A DNA stretch of 64,000 nt from Arctopsyche grandis (taxonomy: Eukaryota; Arthropoda; Insecta; Trichoptera; Hydropsychidae), in contig NC_135359.1 in NCBI RefSeq assembly GCF_051622035.1, forward strand, positions 19,801,501 through 19,865,500, read 5' to 3'. Each line of letters starts with the position of its first letter. Position 1 is the first letter of the stretch. The notes below the pieces were generated by a model. That model did no database searches, was not told the origin of the DNA, and saw only the letters and a list, made by a program, of their open reading frames with translations. The position numbers and the translations under genes are program-made. Below are positions 36,867 through 51,642 of this stretch, piece after piece.

Positions 36867-38894
36867 ACATTTACCAAATATGTATTGAAAAAAAAAGTTT
36901 AACTATTTTTTTTCCATAAAAGGAATTTTCTATTATGTTTGGTGAACAGGATAACCCAAATAAAGCGTTTAATAATATATAGTTCCGTTAAATTATAAAA
37001 TTGTCATCGCGATTTCGGTAAAAATCAAATTTTGCAAAACCAAGCGGCAAATACCGGCCATTGTTAGCTCACAAAGCGAACTACATAGAATAGAAAAGGA
37101 CGTTGCGCAACTTTCCCACAGATTTAAATTTTCTCTTATGCCCAAACACATTTTCCGTCGAATTTGCCACTATAGATCTGTCACATCTGAGAACGGAAAA
37201 GATACAGCACCGTTTGATTAATCGCTTCGGTTTTTTTTTATTTTACGTAAAATACAATTAGTTACACGCTGATTGTTCTACTAGTAAGATACCTACAAAA
37301 TCAGGTCGAAAACTTGATTAAAAATGCAAAGTTATTCATGGACGGTAACTCGCCTAGTCGGATATGAACCAGATCATGCTCACTTTGTTATTATCTAATA
37401 AAAAGTCATGCAACAGTATAAGAAAAATACGGTAGTGTATAAGTATTATTTGCTGAATTTAACTTTTGATCTTGACTTGTATCTTCCTTTGTTTATATCG
37501 GTATCTCTGGAGGGCATTCATCCTTTCCTGGAGACTTGATGATTAACCAGGTACTATTTGTACATACATTGTACATATTATCGAGTGGAAAATAGACTCT
37601 TTGTGCGTATTTCGGTCAGAAGTCGTTTACTCGCTGTATGTAGATTTCTTTTTACGAAGTTTAGTCATGGGTATGCCTAATTTTAAGCTTCGTCTGCTCT
37701 AAGATTAGTACGGTGAGTGATTTCGAGTATGTGTACCAGTGAGTCAGGTAACTGTAATGATACGTTTTTCAGCGAAAAGCCCTGTGAGTTTCATCCAAAT
37801 CTTAGTCTTTCACATTTCCAATACATATTTCATTTTTATTATCGCTTTTTCGAGTCGCTCAAATAAGATTTAAGTGAATAATCACGTATTTGACTAAATG
37901 TATATGCATACATACATGTGTATATTATGAATTGTGAAATGCTATTTTATTTCAGTTTTGGTTTTTAGCTTAATACATGTTGAGTTGGTTGGTTTTGATA
38001 TTGACTAGAATTCAATCTAAGTGGTTCAATCGTTATAATTTTCATAATCACTATAGAAATATTGTAGCAATATAAATATGTATATATGTTTGTATGTAGA
38101 AATGAAATAAAACTGATTTATAACCCCTGAAGTTCAATCAGAGCTCTAAGCAGGTCGTTGTTTTGCGAATGCGTTCCCTTTCACCTGATATTTTTAAGGC
38201 AACTTATTACATTGGCGTACATTTATTATATGTATGAATAAATATGTTTCAAATAAATAAAAAAATCAAATTGATGGTTTCGTTATTGCCACATCTAATT
38301 TTAATACACACGGGCATCTTGTATTTGAATTTTTTTTGTTGAAAGAAAAATTTGTGCGAAAATTTCATTTTCTATATTACAAATAATTTGAAAATAATTT
38401 TATGTACATACGTATATACATACATATGTTAGCAAGTTGGATCCATTTATTAAAAATTCTTAGCAACAATAATTTTTTTCTGTGAATTTCACGCAATTTA
38501 GAAATAAATTCACGTCATAAAACTACCGAGAAGTGTGTCGCATCCGGATCGTAACAATGAATACATTACATACATAATTTATGTATCGCAAAAATTTATT
38601 GGTAATTAGAAAAATGCGATGACACATTTGTGGTAATGAATTCGTAAATAATTTTATTTATTTATTTATATATGCACATCGCCTTTTCTATGCTACGCCA
38701 CTGTGCTACCTATGCTATTATGGTGAAACTTTTTTCGCAGATCGTACATCGCATCGGCTATTTTGATGCAACATTAATTAATTATTATCCGAGAATATAT
38801 GTAATGCCATTGAAATTGCTGTCTGTCTATAGCCGATTGATTTACAGTATCACATATGATTTCTAGTTTTATTTTTAGGTACATATTATATAAT

Positions 38895-38938
38895 AAATTT
38901 ATATATATACACATACATGTATGTGTATATATAAATTT
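38895..38938. repeat. 44-bp near-perfect palindrome
   Basis: AAATTTATATATATACACAT followed by ACATG meets its inverse, differing only by one TA unit. Centred on ACATGT. Confidence 0.8.
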
Positions 38939-41900
38939 GTGGCATTTTACATGGCTACTGGATCGCCACCGTGATTGATCTAAATACAGTGCAATGAATC
39001 AATTCGACATTTTTAAGTGTCCGTATTAATGGTTTAGAATATACCTATTAGACATTTTTTAACAGGAAATGTATCGACAAATGAAAATCGTCGACTTCCT
39101 CGAGGGGTCTTTTCGTAATCTACTTTATCAAAGGATCTCAGAAGCGACAATTGTGCCACCCAGAGTAGGAAATGAGAGGTAATTGCTTCCTAGACATTTG
39201 ACAATGGGCGCAGTTAAATGAAATGTCATCTCCTGTATAGAAATATCGTTCGGAAACTTTTACCATAGATTTAAAAAATCCAATTTCATAAATGTGTTGT
39301 TTTTGCAAAAATTACTTTTTTTCATATTTTGTTAATTGGCTAATTGTTTTAATTTTTAATTTTAATTTTAATAATACCTATTGTAAAAAGAGTTTTATTT
39401 AATTAATTATATCAAATTTTATAAACTACAATTTTTATCGTAGTATATAGCGCACTCTATCGTTCGATGACCAAAGTTTTTGCTTAGTCGTGATAAACCT
39501 TTTTCACATTAGTACAATATTATAATAATATTGTAGATTGCAGAGGAATTATTTCATTTTATAATTATTATAAAAATTCGTACTATAATTAATTATGTAC
39601 TTTTGGATTTGCATTTCAATTTTTTTTCAGTAAATTCAAAAAAGGTAATTTTTTTGTATTAAAAATTACAAAAATCCCTCATCGTTCAGAATCAAAAAAA
39701 TATACAACCCTAGAATAAAATATCTTTGTGTGAATTTTACTATGATACTTGAACCTTTTAAGACCGCCAAATTATTTCAAAATCCGTCTTCCGACTATGG
39801 GTATCTCAAATCTGGTGAAAATTGTAGACAAATAAACATACAAACATTAATGATTTTATATTTGTATATTGTACATACATATACAAATTTTTATTCTCAA
39901 ATCACGTCTGCAAATCTTTATTTGCGGTAAATTTCAACCAACATTACATATTAGTTTTTTATTTCAATTATTCGTAATAAAAAAGCTCATAGAAAGCCAT
40001 ATTCGTGATTTTTAAATTTAGCACACCCGCAGTAAATTCAAATCAAAATCATTACTTTTTACGTAAAAGGATTAAATATAACTGTACCACAAGTAGAACG
40101 ACTCTATTTGCGGTTTAACTAACCGAACATTTCCTTCTATTTTGTTATATTACAATATTTTCATCGTGCGATTTAATTTTGTCAGAAAGCGTGAACAACG
40201 AGCCGTGTTCGCTAATTTATTATTTTGGAACACGTACACATGTAACAGGTCTAGCATATTTAATTTTTTTTTTCGTTTTATTAAATCAACAATGTGCGAT
40301 TTTTTCATGAAAAAATAACTTCTATTTGAATTAGAGATATTGTTGATAAGTTTAATCCTTAAATTGAGCCACTATCGACTCAGGAAATCGTAAAATTTTA
40401 TTGCAGAACAATGTATAATGTGTATTTTGAGTGACGGCTATATATTGAAGAGGAAGTACATGTATAATATTTAAATTGCATTCACAAGTCGCATGTTTAG
40501 AACCACATACGTATTGAGTAATCCAAATTTTGAAGATACTTTCAAAGATACGGGTGAGAAAACGTGAAAGTTTTCCGAACCGATAAAGCGGTTATTTACA
40601 AACAATGGTCCGAATTCTTCAATAGACGAACACACTTACATCAGAGTAGTGTTTTAATATTGCCATATTTATTTACGTTTATTTCTTATGAAAGGGTGTC
40701 GTTAAGAAGATTGAACTAGTTCTTGAAATTGCAAGGACGTTGACAATTATTATCAAAGCACGACAGACCTACTCGACGATTTGATGACAGGTAAAACAAT
40801 GAGCTGTCATTAGTTACGGTGCCATGTCGGAAATGTTATAAGAATGTCCACACGTAACAGTAGGTCAATGCAGTCGACTGCTACGGCTATTTGGTATAAT
40901 TTGGCCCTAATGAGCCGCCGCGGTCATTCTTTGACAAAAACCAAGACTTACTATCAGAACAGTTGTTCTCAAGTGATGGCCGTATAACCGAGGAATCAAT
41001 TGTAAATGTCTGTATCCATCTCCAGTGACCAGTGATAGGTTATTTCTCCGCTTATTCCCGATTAATTTTTTGTGCCACCACCATTTGTCATTATAATTAT
41101 TCAGAGGTGTGACATTTCAGGTCAATATTATGGCATGCTAATAAAAATATCATAGAGCAAGAAAATGGTTCGGGAGCGAGTGAAGATTTATTTTGCTGGT
41201 AGTTGAAAGTGTAATCAGACCTCAAGGTCTATTGCAAATGCTATGAACTATCGTTGACTTAAATAAATACTGCACTAATCAAAAGTAATATACAATTTGT
41301 ACCAGTTTCAGTTATGTGTTTGTTTAATGTTTTGTGAATTGTATATTTTAATTTGGACAATTCTGGAGAGAGACTCTTATAGAGAGACATTTATATTTTT
41401 GAGTATATTTTTCAATCGTCATTATTTATTGAAGTCTCTAGTCCAAAGATAAACAGGTAACATTTAATGTTTTCATTTAAGTATAAAAAAATGTCATTAA
41501 ATGGAATGCGGTTGGAAAATGTTGTATATCACTGAAAAGCTTCAATCTTTGGAATTCGAAAAAACCGCAACACTACCCAAAAACCTCCAAAAAGGATTTT
41601 TTGTATTAAAAAAACAACTAACGGAAGCTTCGAATTCTGTTCACGAACGGGCTTCCATAAGTGGAACAAATCAGATCTTCTCAATTGATGACATTTTCAC
41701 AAATGTCATGTACATATACATATGTATATGTATGTATAATAGATACATATTACTTATTCGAATGGAATTTAGCCGTAGCGTAGGATTCACGGACACGTAG
41801 CTCGGTGTGAAAAATAAAATAAAATTACACATTATATTTGCATACATAGTTAATCTACGACTAATGCGAAGGTGGAAAACTAATAGTGACGCCAAAAATT

Positions 41901-42838
41901 GGCTACTGGAATAATCCATCACGACGGTCAAGCGAAAAATCGTGCAAAATTGTAAACTACACGAAATAAAAAGTTAGATCGAGATTTTTTTGAAGGTTGG
42001 TGACCTCTTCAAAACGGATTTATGTATGTATAATAGAGATCGATTGCATAAAGGTATTAAATGTGCTTGATGCGTTCCGATAAATAGTGTCGCACATATT
42101 TTTTTGTAATCGATTACGTAAATGAAAATTGTATGTATTTATATGTTGTGAATCATTACATACATTGCACTATGTTGCCGAAACTTATTGCACGTTTCCA
42201 CAATTATGGAATCGACGGACATGTCGAAATTTAGCGATACTCGTGTATATTTTGTGTATGGTTGTCACGAAATTCACCTACGCAAACTGGTGCTATCTTT
42301 ATGGACATATTTGTTTTTTTTTTTTAAATTTGAAGTACTATTGTGAAGATTGAAGTTTTTTCCACTCAAGTCAGTCAAGGTAGCAATATATTGGCCTATG
42401 AGGTTTATATTTTGTGAGCGATTCATATATTTTTTGTACAATGTTGGGTGTTGAGTAGGTATACATACATATTAAACTATCGGCCTATTTAACTCTTATG
42501 AACGATATCCGTAAGTTCAATGAATTTGACCCACATTTTAGAATGCCGAAGCGTTATTCAGATGCTGACTTTTTCAATTTAATTTAGACTTTATATATAC
42601 ATAGGTACATATGTATATTTGTATCAACGATGGAGTTGGGCTTTTAAGACTAACAATTTTTTTGTCCAAGAACAAAAATATATACACATAGCTGATATTA
42701 CTACCGAATTGGTCATACTTTCAATTTAATCTAGTGCAGTTTTGAACATTCCTTTAGTTTTACTCTCCACAAGTTTTAGTTTTTTGATGTGACTGCGCCA
42801 AATAAATGATGATTTTTATTCAAAATCAAACCTAATTA

Positions 42839-43070
42839 GGGCGAAAACACACATCGGTGAACGGCACATCGTGTGCATGGCTCCTCGCTGTTGGTGGTCT
42901 CCAAGATTTATTCAAATATGGGATACACCGTTATCGGTCTCAGTCAAGCAAGGATAAATACAGTGCCGGGCGTTCAATGAATCTGTGCATGGCACGACTC
43001 ATTTTTTTCACATGTTTAAAAGTATCTAAAAAAAACCTCGTGCCGCATTCACCGCTTTGTATTTTCGCCC
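42839..43070 (+). mobile_element. PIF/Harbinger-like MITE, 232 bp, intact ends
   Basis: Termini GGGCGAAAACACACATCGGT and (inverted) GGGCGAAAATACAAAGCGGT give TIRs of about 30 bp, flanked by TTA on both sides (42836-42838, 43071-43073). The interior matches the other copies (CAAATATGGGATACACCGTT, AGCAAGGATAAATACAG). No transposase. The longest open frame crossing it is spurious. Confidence 0.75.
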
Positions 43071-43539
43071 TTAATTGCAAAATCATAAACCTCTACCTGT
43101 GTTTTGTAAGGTTGAAATTTTATGGAATATGTATCTTAATAAGTTCTCCTCGAGCATGTATCCAATCAGAAAGACGGGCTGGGCTATACACAGAGAAATT
43201 TTATAATAATAGAAGTGGCTTTAGGCGTAATATTGTTGTCAAGTCAGGAATGTCCACAGACATTTTAAAATAATTTTAGCACCAGTCGTATTTGATGCTT
43301 GGTGCTCGACGTATGTCCGATAAAAACTTCTCTGTTAGTTTATATTACTCGCAAGATGGGCAAGTGCATCGTTAAAAATTGCACGATGCATTAAAAAAAC
43401 ACACAATAAACACCATGGGATACATTTTTATAAGTAAATTGATCATTTAAGTGACATATTATTCAATTAGCATCGTAGTTTGACAGTTTTTAAAAGTGTC
43501 ATGGCGATCGCCCGCATTCTACATAAAATTTCAGGAGTG

Positions 43540-43660
43540 GCACCAGACGTAGTCACCGGAGCCTGTGGGGGCCGTGTATTGTTCAAAGGTTGTAAATGCA
43601 TTGTTAAAGGTTTGCCGAACAATGGATAGCACTGTGACTATCCTACCTCTACGACCAGAG
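43540..43660. mobile_element. Deleted copy of the composite foldback repeat
   Basis: It shares GGCCGTGTATTGTTCAAAG, GTTGTAAATGCATTGTTAAA and GGTTTGCCGAAC with 21286-21537, then jumps to AATGGATAGCACTGTGACTA-TCCTACCTCTAC. The middle of the foldback is deleted. Confidence 0.55.
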
Positions 43661-44089
43661 AAATGTAAAAATTATTTTTAAATAAATGTAAAAACATTTC
43701 TCTCGATGGCGCCGAATACTCAATTATATTAATAACCAATTATTTAAGTTTAGTTAATTACATATTTTTATTGAAACTATACATTACACATTAATTTAAT
43801 AGTTCTCAAGGACTGACAAATACAAAAAAAGTGGATAAAAATAATCCGCCAACCAAGAAAATAAACGGATTGCCCACCAACGCCCATCACCACCACTCAA
43901 ATTGTAAATAAATCTATATCAAAATAAAACTTTAATTTCTGTAGTGAATATGTGATGACCCTGATTATATTCCGTGCGTTGTAGCGTAGTTATGGAGACG
44001 TACCGCGTATTATTGACACAAGCAAAGCATTGGTAAAGGCACTTCTATTATTATAACTTTTCTCTGACTATACACGGACTTAAAATTAC

Positions 44090-44381
44090 TCAATGCGCAA
44101 ATACATGTACGACATGCACGTGTGGTTTCCAGCTGGGAAGGGCGTTTCTTCAGGTCATTATTAATTCGTACGATCTTATTATTTCGACAAATATCTCCTA
44201 CATGTCTCCTAAATGTGGGAATCACCGTCAAACCTATGTCAATACAAGGATAAAATACTCCAGGGGGTGAGTTGTAGGAAGACCACCACGGCACTGACAA
44301 ATCATGCCCCCGTTTTTTTTGCATGTGTAAAAAAAAACGCATGTGTAATCTAAAAACACACATGCCGTGTACGTCTGCACC
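44090..44381 (+). mobile_element. PIF/Harbinger-like copy, left end degraded
   Basis: The interior TGTGGGAATCACCGTCAAAC, CTATGTCAATACAAGGATAA and right end ACGTCTGCACC followed by TTA fit the family at 42839. The left terminus is not recognisable, so the start is approximate. Confidence 0.5.
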
Positions 44382-46855
44382 TTATGAAAACTTTGATGTT
44401 TTGATTTTCATTTATTGTAATTCGGGTGTGACTGGTTATAAATTATTTAAAGGAGCACCAAATATGTTTGAGTGCATAATTTCACAGCATTACTTAAATG
44501 TTGTACTACGTAGGTTTGTGTAATAATACATCTGACAAAAGATAACGTTTTGAAATATGTATGTATGTATGTATGTATATACATAGGTATATTATTTTAG
44601 CGCCAGTTTGTAGTAATACAATGAATATGAATACATATTTTAGCAATTTGACTAAAAATTTCACTTAGAATCCATTTAAAAAGTAGCCCTGAAGTATCGA
44701 CATATATAAATTTTTAAAACCATTTATTTAAAACCGTCTCTCCCAATATTTATATTTAAAAAAAAAACGATGTCTCACAGAGGTACATCACACGATGTTT
44801 GTTTTTGTCACATCCCACGATAGCATGTATCACGACACTATTTTGCAAACGCCACGATAGACGTCGTCTAATTACATTATCGCACATCCGAGAAAGAAAT
44901 CTGCATATGTCAAGGCCTCTAATGAAATATTTCCACTTAGAGTGCCCTTTACCAAAACGAACCATTTGTTGCAAAGTGGTTAATTGACAAATTCATAGAT
45001 GCAAGAGATAGGAGGAGTGTCGTTCGGTCCAGTTACTTAACGCTGGATAGACTATTGCGCAACCTGCTGCTTCGATCAAATGTCAACCGGTCTCTCCTCG
45101 ATCAGGTTCCACCGGGAAACCAGATAAAAACCTATACGGTTCTGAAATAGCGGAATTCTAACTCTGAAAAACCGGCATCAACGGGACCATCTCGTACATT
45201 ATAAGCTTTTTCGTTCCCGATTCCGCACAAGATATTTCCGGTTAACAGGAGTATAAGCCAACCATTATACCGTGGCACACAGCAAAAACGTGAATGATAT
45301 AATAGAATAGTTTCCTTCGCAACAATTTGAAATATGTATAAAGATAGTGCATAGGAATTGACCAGCTTCAAATTGCAAAATCATTTTTGCACTAGCTATC
45401 AACTGGTAGAAACAATGGGCAGACTCAAATGGAAGTATAATAAAATGAGGAAAGAGGAAAGAGATGGTAGAGAAGGAAAGTGAGGATGACGATAAAATGA
45501 AAAAGGAAGAGAGGAAAGAAAACGCAAGATAGATAAGATGTATGTACATATGTATGATAAGGTATGAAAAATCGTTAATAAAATCTGATAAATGTTTGTA
45601 TGCAGATTTTTATCATTAAATCTCTTCCTATCGGTTACTTATTTTACCTTCCCTTTTCTTGTTTACCATTCCCGGAAACATTTTAAGGATTGTTAATCAC
45701 GGCCGCGCCTAGGAGCTCAGCCGCTCTTTTATTTTATCAGCATTTGTATAAATCATATTAATAAAAAAAAATAAGTGCATACGAGTAGTACAAATATCTT
45801 ATCTTGGGATAAATATTCAACATCTCACTAATTCTACATATGTATCTCCATACATATAGCTGGAGGATTTTAGTATCGAAATTCAAAGAACTTGCGAGGT
45901 CATAAAGACGGTAGCGAGACCATGTTAATTGACGTTCAAAAGGAACTGCTCGATGAGAATATTGAGAGAGCAGTTCAGGACCCTAACGAAGATAATGTCG
46001 TTGAACCCCATTATATCAATCCCACTTATTTAATCTACACAATTGCGTAAATATACACCCATGCGATCGAAGCGATCGACTTGTGACGTTTTTCATCGAC
46101 AGTAATCATCGGTGTGTAATTTAGGAGTCGGAAACTGCAGTACCGTTGCACGCCGAGGTTCGAGTCCAGCAAACTGCAACACCCGTGACGATAGGACTGA
46201 TTAAACTTGAACAGAACCGAATCGGGTCCACTAATTAGGATTTTGGTTTGCAGTTTGCGGAATGCTGCGGTCGTATCGGTCGTGTGAGATCAGAAAATAA
46301 ACATTCAAGTTTATTAAACGATTCACGAAAGTTGAATGTATAATCAGTGCGAATGAACTTTTGAATTATTCAGATGAAAAAAATTCTATTCGTTTGACTT
46401 GTTTGTTGCCATTCTTCGATTTTTTGAATTGACTGAATCTAATTTTATAACACTGCTAATATATTTGCATAAGAGAATGGAAATTAAATTAATTATAAGA
46501 TGCTGATAAACTTCATTCAAATAGCTGAGGAGTGATAGATATAATATTATGTATATCTCTTTGATCCTAAGTCGATTTCCTACAACTTTACAATCTTGGG
46601 CAACTAATGTATTTCTACCATGAGAAAAATATCATCAATAACATCAAGATGAGTCTCCCTTCGTGATCAGTCCCTCTCCTTACAACCAAAACTGTACAAA
46701 TCTCTTGCGTATCTTAACACTCGCCTTACTGTGCTACAAAAAATCCGCTTGCCAATGAACGCAGAGCGTCCAGTTGAAAATGTGTGCCTTGAGTTAAAGT
46801 TAAATATCTTCCAACTAAGTAGTAACTTTTTTTTGTATTCGAGCTAATCTATTCA

Positions 46856-47176
46856 TCTAATATATAATTTTGAAAGAGACTTTGTATGTATGTATGTTTT
46901 GATTAGTAGAATCCGTAACGTTATGAGTGTTATGACGACGATATCGATATCGATTTCGATTCCATTGTCGATTCAGATATCGATTTTGATTTCGATCTAA
47001 TTCCTATTTAAGTTCCGATTTCCAGTTTTCAGTTTGATTCCCGGGTCTGGTTTCAATTCCAATTCCGAATTCCGATTCCTTATTTTTATTCTAGTTTCAG
47101 AATGTTTACTATTAGATTAGCCATGTTTAAGAGATTTATATTACAAATACCGAGCGAAGCCGGGTAAAAAAACTAG
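46856..47176 (+). mobile_element. Helitron-like non-autonomous element, 321 bp
   Basis: 5' end TCTAATATATAATTTTGAAA then GAGACTTTGTATG. 3' end ACCGAGCGAAGCCGGGTAAA...ACTAG, between host A (46855) and T (47177). The middle is a degenerate 6-bp GAT(T/A)(C/T)C-type repeat (about 46945-47090). Partner copy at 29413-29645. Confidence 0.7.
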
Positions 47177-47299
47177 TAAGAAATAAAATTGAGCCTTCCA
47201 GTTATTTGTTCGAACACGAAATTCTATAAATTTCAAATGGTACGAATTAAAAAACCTAAACTCTGGAGTTAAGTTCAATGTTTATGAGTGAACACAATA

Positions 47300-48140
47300 A
47301 TTTCAAGAACAGTCTTTTCTATTTTCATCGCTCGGCTGTAAGTACATAGTTAGTCGTAGACGATTTGTAGAGTAAGAGTGCAAATGCGGTCCTGAAGCCC
47401 TCATGCATCTGGCCAGAAGCTGCGACGATGCACTTGCGTACAAGTAGGCTTCCTTTTCAAAGTCGTGATCGTTGAGCGGGTCTCGGTGTGTCCGGTCATG
47501 ACCCAAGCCCCAGAGGCCTCAAGGGCCACACTAGCCGTTATGAAATCTTCCGCAATACATGTTATTAGACCGAAGACCACAAAACGGCGATCATCCATCA
47601 CTCTACCCCATATTTTGATCTTCACAGACTCGAGGCCACTAATCGACTTTCAACAACGAAACGAATTTCACCTACCACCTGCAAGAATCAATATATGTAT
47701 AAACATGCGTAGAAAAAAAAACATACATACAAAGCACACACTAGTGTCAACACCCGGGTAAAAGTTGACGCGCTTCAAAGTGCCGATTTCACATTTCGTC
47801 CACGATTGAAAAGAAAAACCAACTTTCATATGTGTATTACCTATATGAGTACTACCAATGCGCGATGGTCTGGTTTACTGCATAACGGTGCAACAAAATT
47901 TGCATCAACTCTGTACTTATATATGTATGTATGTAGGTATCCAAAGACGACCTTGCAATTTGTGGGTATCGTCTTGAGAATGATTTTAAGACGACCTACG
48001 CATCCTTCGTTCGAGGCTAATGCAATAATGCAATTTGCAGCTGCCGACGCACTGTCATCCTGCATATCCGACACAAGTTTAAATGCCAACAATAAATCCA
48101 AAACGACCACTCATTTCGCAATGATTGCTATTAGAGTGTA
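47300..48140. other. GC-richer block, no gene identified
   Basis: About 47300-47660 and 47990-48120 are near 50% GC and read open on both strands in stretches (up to 111 codons). None gives a recognised protein, and the frames are broken by stops at their edges. It could be a decayed element or conserved regulatory sequence. Confidence 0.25.
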
Positions 48141-49915
48141 AGTCGACAACCATTTTTGGGGAATTTTTTTTCCTTCATTTTTTTTTCAGTATAAAAATAT
48201 AGTTATAAAACTTACATAACACTCGTGTAGATTTTGTAGTTTCAAGTATGTAGTGTCAATTTCAAGATCCATAATTGGTGATATTTTACTGTCTCACTTG
48301 CGGGTGGAAATATGTCGGAAAGCACTTTAGGTCTTTAAAGCAATGACTAAAAAAAGAAAACCTTTTATTGTTGGACAGAAGTGAAAGCATATAAAAGGGA
48401 GAAGTTATAAATGAGTATGGAATGGAATGCAGACAGTTTTTTATACTGTTAAGTGGCTCACGAGACGATATGACCCGCTTACAGGACCTTAAAGGGTCAA
48501 CGAGTACCACACACACTTCAGCAATACAAAAAGCATAACATAACTCAAAGGGAAAAATTAGAATAAATTGCGAATTGCATTCAAAGATGAATTCATTCAA
48601 ACTGCACTAGGTATGTAGGCATTATATTTAGAACCAGTAGTAACTATTTATGTAAACTGAAATGCTTCATATTTGCAGAATATACTATCAATGCTAGAAT
48701 CTAAGTCTTTGATCAACTTTTAAATGATAGTAATAATTTTATTAAAATAACCTCGCTTTGTTAGTAAATTTGCTATAGATACGGTTTTGCTTAAATGCAC
48801 AGTATTGACTGGCCCTGATACCAAAACTAATATCTGTACTCTGTAATATTATGTACATACATAAGTACATATTGTATAACTGAACCGTTTTACTCACAAA
48901 GCGTAATTTGAGTATCACTGGAACTAATGCATCTGTCAATGAAGAATGGAAATGAAGCGAGACGAACAATGAACTGCGCATATGAATGCGCCATGTCAGC
49001 GAATCTCAATCTCTATTATTATGATTTCGTTTTGTTGAAAATTAATTAATCAACCCTATGTCGAATCGCTTTTATTATGTTTTTGTATCTTGTTATGATG
49101 GTTTATACGTCGCAAGAGTTCCACGCAATTGAATAATGGCTCGAATTTTGGGATAGGTCAATGATTGGATAACAATAGAGATCGCAACATCCTCTTTGGC
49201 CATTTGAAAAATAAAATAATCATTAAGTAATATATGTTGCTTGATAGTAATATATGTATGTTGCTTGATAGTAATATATTTTGCTATAGAATATTGAATT
49301 AATATGATGGAATTGTTGATTAAAAATTAAAAAATAAATATTATGTTAGAAAACAAATAATGTGAGAAAAATGTAAAGTTGCATTGTGGAAATCTATTGA
49401 TTTTTAAAATTATCATTTTGTATTATCATCTCCTGCGTAATTTATCAATAGATTGTATTGTATAAGATAGTTCTATGCGGAATTAATTTCGTCTGGAAAC
49501 TTTAACCTTACACGAGTTGAACTCTCTTCAAAGTCCACTCTCTCAAAATAAAGTCATTGAGAAATTTCTCTTTTCTCTTGTGTTTATATACATATGAGAC
49601 AAGGCCATTATGTATTACTAATTCATGAAATTTGTTTACGATTTCACGGCGTACGCACACAAGGTGTTGATGTGATTCATCCATCTTAGTCAGTCATCTT
49701 CGGATATTAAAGTGACATTACCACGACCGATCGACTGAGTCATCTCTGATTCGATTCAACATTTCTAAAAAATTAAATGTATTGAAGCAATAAGTAGTTA
49801 TCTTTTCATCTTCATATTTTTGATCATACTCAAAGGGAAAATGGTAAACTATTTATATTACCTTATCTATGTACAAAAAAATTTACATCAAAATTATCTA
49901 TATTATTTTCATCGT

Positions 49916-50157
49916 CGCGGAAGTCCAATTTTCAGTTCCAAAAACTCTATTTCTGTTTGAATTAATTCACAAATTGTTATCAGTTATTTTAATTCGATAT
50001 TTCTAGATTCTCGGAAAAGCAGAATAAACGTAGTTTTTAAATATGTGTTTTTAAATATTTTTTAACGCAAAACATTATATTTAATGTTTTGCGAGATATT
50101 TCTCTGTTCTGTTGTTCTGTTACGTTCTGACTTACACCAATTTCAAATATAACGGCT
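49916..50157. mobile_element. MITE of about 250 bp, copy 1
   Basis: It shares GAAGTCCAATTTTCAGTT, TTCTGTTTGAATTAATTCAC, a central palindrome CGCAAAACATTA-TATT-TAATGTTTTGCG (with GAGATATTTCT) and the end TTTCAAATATAACGGCTCAT with copy 2 at 51643-51897. The left end is less clear. Confidence 0.6.
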
Positions 50158-50364
50158 CATATGTATGTACATATGAAGTTAAATATTTTATTATTTGCGC
50201 TGAAACTTTCACAACTTAAATAGACTGGTTCACATGCTATTCAGAAATTATACGTAAACTTTTTCAAGTATTACTAAATTGGCACCCGAGGCATTTTTTC
50301 ATCGAACCCGCCCTTTCTACTCGTCTACATGCAGTTAAGAAGGAATGTCTATTTCGTAACTCGC

Positions 50365-50565
50365 TCAGCGTTGGAATTTCCAAGAGTAAATCTTAACAGG
50401 GAGAGTAGTTGTAATTTTAGTGCGGCGGACGTGTTTCAGTCGGTCGTCCCAGCATAGCCAGGATGCAGTGGATGCAGCAGTTGCATTCCATCGCCGAGTT
50501 CGCCTCTGGTCGTTATTGAAACGTTTGCCTATGAGTTTCATATACATACATACATATGTATACCT
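50365..50565. other. Less AT-rich stretch of unknown nature
   Basis: Positions 50370-50530 are noticeably GC-richer than their surroundings, with short open frames on the minus strand. Nothing was recognised. Confidence 0.2.
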
Positions 50566-50854
50566 GAGTATACTTACATATGTATGCGGTCACAAATAGC
50601 GGCTTTTAACCGATCCGGTTGTATGCAAGCAACATTTTGCATGTCTTATACATAACGGGCGCGCACGGATCAAAATGGAACTAGGATACTACATATTATA
50701 CTTTCAGATCGATTTTTTTTTAAATTAATTTTGTATATCTACTGAATAGATCCATTCTGAAAAAAAAAACCATAAATAAATGTAGAAGTAACTAATGGGC
50801 ACTTTAATCATGTTAATTGTTTTGGATCGTTACTTATGATCGTTTTACGATTTA

Positions 50855-51253
50855 AGGTCTGTTCATACTAGCATAGCACGTACAGTTAACTGCACGTAAC
50901 CAGCAATACTAAAAGTGTATTTTGGTACATTTTGTATTGACACATTTATGTCTAACGTGGCGTAGACGTAATAGCAGTAGCCGACAAAATCTATTCATAC
51001 TATAAAGCACTGCGTGTCACCGTATGTATCATGCAAAATCTGTTTTCTTTGGCCACTGTGGAAATATTCACGCCCAACGTGACGTCATAGTAGTGAGTGC
51101 ACGCGCACTAACAAAATTTTGTCTGAACGTGCCAAAACTTGTCTGAACGTGCCGAAACCGTGAGGTGCTGGATAGTTTGAATATAAACTGTCGCTTGCGT
51201 GAGCTGCTGTGCTGTTCTGTAGCCGTGAACTGCTGGATAGTATAAAGATACCT
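50855..51253. mobile_element. Non-autonomous DNA element, 399 bp, TTA duplication
   Basis: Ends AGGTCTGTTCATACTA and (inverted) AGGTATCTTTATACTA. TTA at 50852-50854 and 51254-51256. It contains a direct duplication of TTGTCTGAACGTGCC (about 51119-51155) and CACG/CGTG-rich segments. PIF/Harbinger-like by its target site only. Confidence 0.55.
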
Positions 51254-51642
51254 TTATAGTGATTGTTCGTAGAATTTTATTTATTTATAGGTAATTTTTG
51301 AATTGAACTGCGTATGTTAATTAAGTACAGTTGAGATTTTTTTTTTCAAATAATCTTAATTTCTTATTTAAAATCTGTTGAATCTTTATATCATAGCGGC
51401 ACAATGATAGAAAATATCCCGTACTTGAATTTTTCAGCTATTCAAATTTTACGTCTACAATAACATCCGTTAGTTCGTTTGTTATAAGTTTACAACTTGT
51501 TGCACATGTGCCTGTCGAAGCTGAATTTATTATTTGATTGGTTGTTTCAATTTGAACTCTTGTTTCAATTTGAACATATAAGAAGCAAATACACATATTT
51601 GTATATTTAAAATTGTACATACATATGTATGTACATATATAT

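Noticed and set aside
41501..41800. 99-codon plus-strand frame (MECGWKMLYITEKLQ...)
   Set aside because: AT-rich, no homology, ends in microsatellite sequence, no splice context.
42857..43273. 138-codon plus-strand frame
   Set aside because: It spans the PIF-like MITE at 42839-43070 and runs out into AT-rich DNA; no recognised protein.
46110..46180. Possible tRNA: GGTTCGAGTCC at 46157-46167 resembles a T-arm/B box
   Set aside because: No acceptor stem, anticodon arm or convincing A box could be placed upstream; no SINE body follows.
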